This document shows, in pieces, positions 6,566 through 6,803 of a DNA stretch of 6,803 nucleotides. Position 1 is the stretch's first letter; each line of letters opens with the position of its first letter. The notes below the pieces were generated by a model, which was not told the DNA's origin, did not search any database, and saw only the letters and a list, made by a program, of their open reading frames with translations. The position numbers and the translations under genes are program-made. Source of the DNA: Dehalococcoidia bacterium (GTDB lineage: Bacteria > Chloroflexota > Dehalococcoidia > SAR202 > UBA11138); NCBI GenBank assembly GCA_012270665.1, contig JAAXHY010000435.1, positions 1 through 6,803 on the forward strand, given 5' to 3'.

Positions 6566-6593
6566 TGTCATTCCCGTGAAAATGGGAACTCAG
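6566..6593. repeat. Dispersed-repeat-like hairpin (TTCCCGT-GAAA-ATGGGAA)
   Basis: TTCCCGT (6571-6577) pairs with ATGGGAA (6582-6588) through seven pairs, one of them a G-T wobble, around a GAAA tetraloop. The surrounding TGTCA...CTCAG matches the general form of a widespread bacterial intergenic repeat (TGTCATTCCCG...CGGGAATCCAG, with Neisseria dRS3 as a relative in form). The G-T pair and the changed right flank suggest a decayed single copy. In translation such repeats give the spurious peptide CHSRENGN, which is seen here. Confidence 0.6.
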
Positions 6594-6679
6594 TAAGCGC
6601 CGCGCTGTCGAATCTGGATAACCGAGAGACCCTGATCAGCAGGTTGGGGACATTGTGTCGGAAGGTTAGATAGTGGTAG

Positions 6680-6714
6680 GGTAGATGAGTTGATTTCACT
6701 TCTACCTTCGAAGG
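6680..6714. promoter_or_regulatory. Inverted repeat and overlapping palindrome before vapB (candidate operator)
   Basis: GGTAGA (6680-6685) is the reverse complement of TCTACC (6701-6706). Inside it AGT (6688-6690) can pair with ACT (6698-6700), leaving a 7-nt loop. A perfect 10-bp palindrome CCTTCGAAGG (6705-6714) overlaps its right end and includes most of the AAGGA ribosome binding site (6711-6715), which sits 6 nt before the vapB ATG. VapB antitoxins commonly repress their own operon by binding such repeats, so an operator is a reasonable inference. A poor promoter candidate, TTGGGG (6644-6649) with TAGATA (6667-6672) 17 nt apart, lies just upstream. Confidence 0.45.
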
Positions 6715-6721
6715 ATGTCCG

Positions 6722-6803
6722 ATGAGTCTCAACATCAAGAACGAAGAGACCTGTCGGCTGGCGCGTGAGTTGGCGCAGCTGACGGGCGAGACCATGACCG
6801 GCG
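6722..6803 (+). CDS. vapB: VapB-type antitoxin (Rv0623-like/PSK transcription factor family), 3'-truncated
   Basis: Only the first 27 codons are inside the window. They read MSLNIKNEETCRLARELAQL followed by TGETMTG, which is the characteristic N-terminus of the short VapB antitoxins: an MxLxIK strand, then a helix LARELAxLTGE leading to the threonine-rich turn. These DNA-binding antitoxins are usually 70-90 residues and neutralise a PIN-domain VapC ribonuclease encoded directly downstream. The toxin gene would lie beyond 6803 and is not seen. The ATG at 6722 is supported by AAGGA with a 6-nt spacer. An inverted repeat and palindrome sit immediately upstream. The gene points away from the minus-strand block, so it is a separate transcription unit. 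The short fragment limits certainty, but the match is distinctive. Confidence 0.82.
   Translation, partial: MSLNIKNEETCRLARELAQLTGETMTG

Noticed and set aside
6481..6670. GAAGGTTARA direct repeat flanking the hairpin, as target-site duplication of an insertion
   Set aside because: The match is only about 10 bases with one mismatch. The enclosed 170-nt stretch has no terminal inverted repeats, so chance is adequate.
6479..6673. 64-codon plus-strand frame across the gene-free interval
   Set aside because: It contains CHSRENGN, the usual artefact of translating the TTCCC...GGGAA repeat. It has no ribosome binding site or homologous-looking segment.
6568..6795. 75-codon minus-strand frame across the repeat and the vapB start
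   Set aside because: It overlaps a well-supported antitoxin start on the other strand and begins and ends in repeat or shadow sequence.
1..6803. CRISPR array, tRNA/rRNA gene, insertion sequence or prophage
   Set aside because: No spaced identical repeats of CRISPR length, no tRNA-like cloverleaf or rRNA motif, and no transposase, integrase or phage structural reading frame was seen on either strand.

Overview
The window holds five convincing genes, one apparently split gene, and a compact non-coding region with several repeats. It reads as moderately GC-rich bacterial chromosome. Gene content is housekeeping (transcription-coupled repair, a class V aminotransferase, a small zincin-type metallopeptidase, a HAD hydrolase), followed at the right edge by the start of a VapB-type antitoxin gene. 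A Chloroflexota (Dehalococcoidia/SAR202-like) origin would fit the look of the proteins and the small intergenic repeats. That is an impression only, because no marker gene here settles taxonomy.

Layout: a HAD-family hydrolase with its N-terminus cut off by the window edge (+, to 464) converges with mfd (-, 471..4124), leaving only 6 bp between their stop codons. Reading leftward on the minus strand, a class V aminotransferase (5794..4703) is followed by a 121-codon HExxHxxGxxD metallopeptidase (4629..4264) and then mfd. All three lie on the minus strand, but the gaps of 73 and 139 nt do not force a single operon. Further upstream on the same strand, at 6421..5994, two overlapping short frames look like one gene of about 143 codons broken by a single frame change. 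Its tail is very acidic and carries two CxCxxC clusters. From 6422 to 6721 there is no gene. This stretch holds a heptamer array, a dispersed-repeat-like hairpin, and an inverted repeat plus palindrome in front of the vapB start at 6722.

The most unusual signal is a pair of in-register heptamer arrays (minus-strand unit NNACTRA, four and five copies). Each ends exactly 5 nt before the ATG of a different minus-strand gene (4629 and 6421). Neither start has a good Shine-Dalgarno sequence, whereas the aminotransferase and vapB starts have one and lack the array. The second signal is the split Cys-rich gene. The third is the nested inverted repeat/palindrome overlapping the vapB ribosome binding site. 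No complete new defence or mobile system is visible; the toxin partner expected for VapB would lie beyond the right edge.
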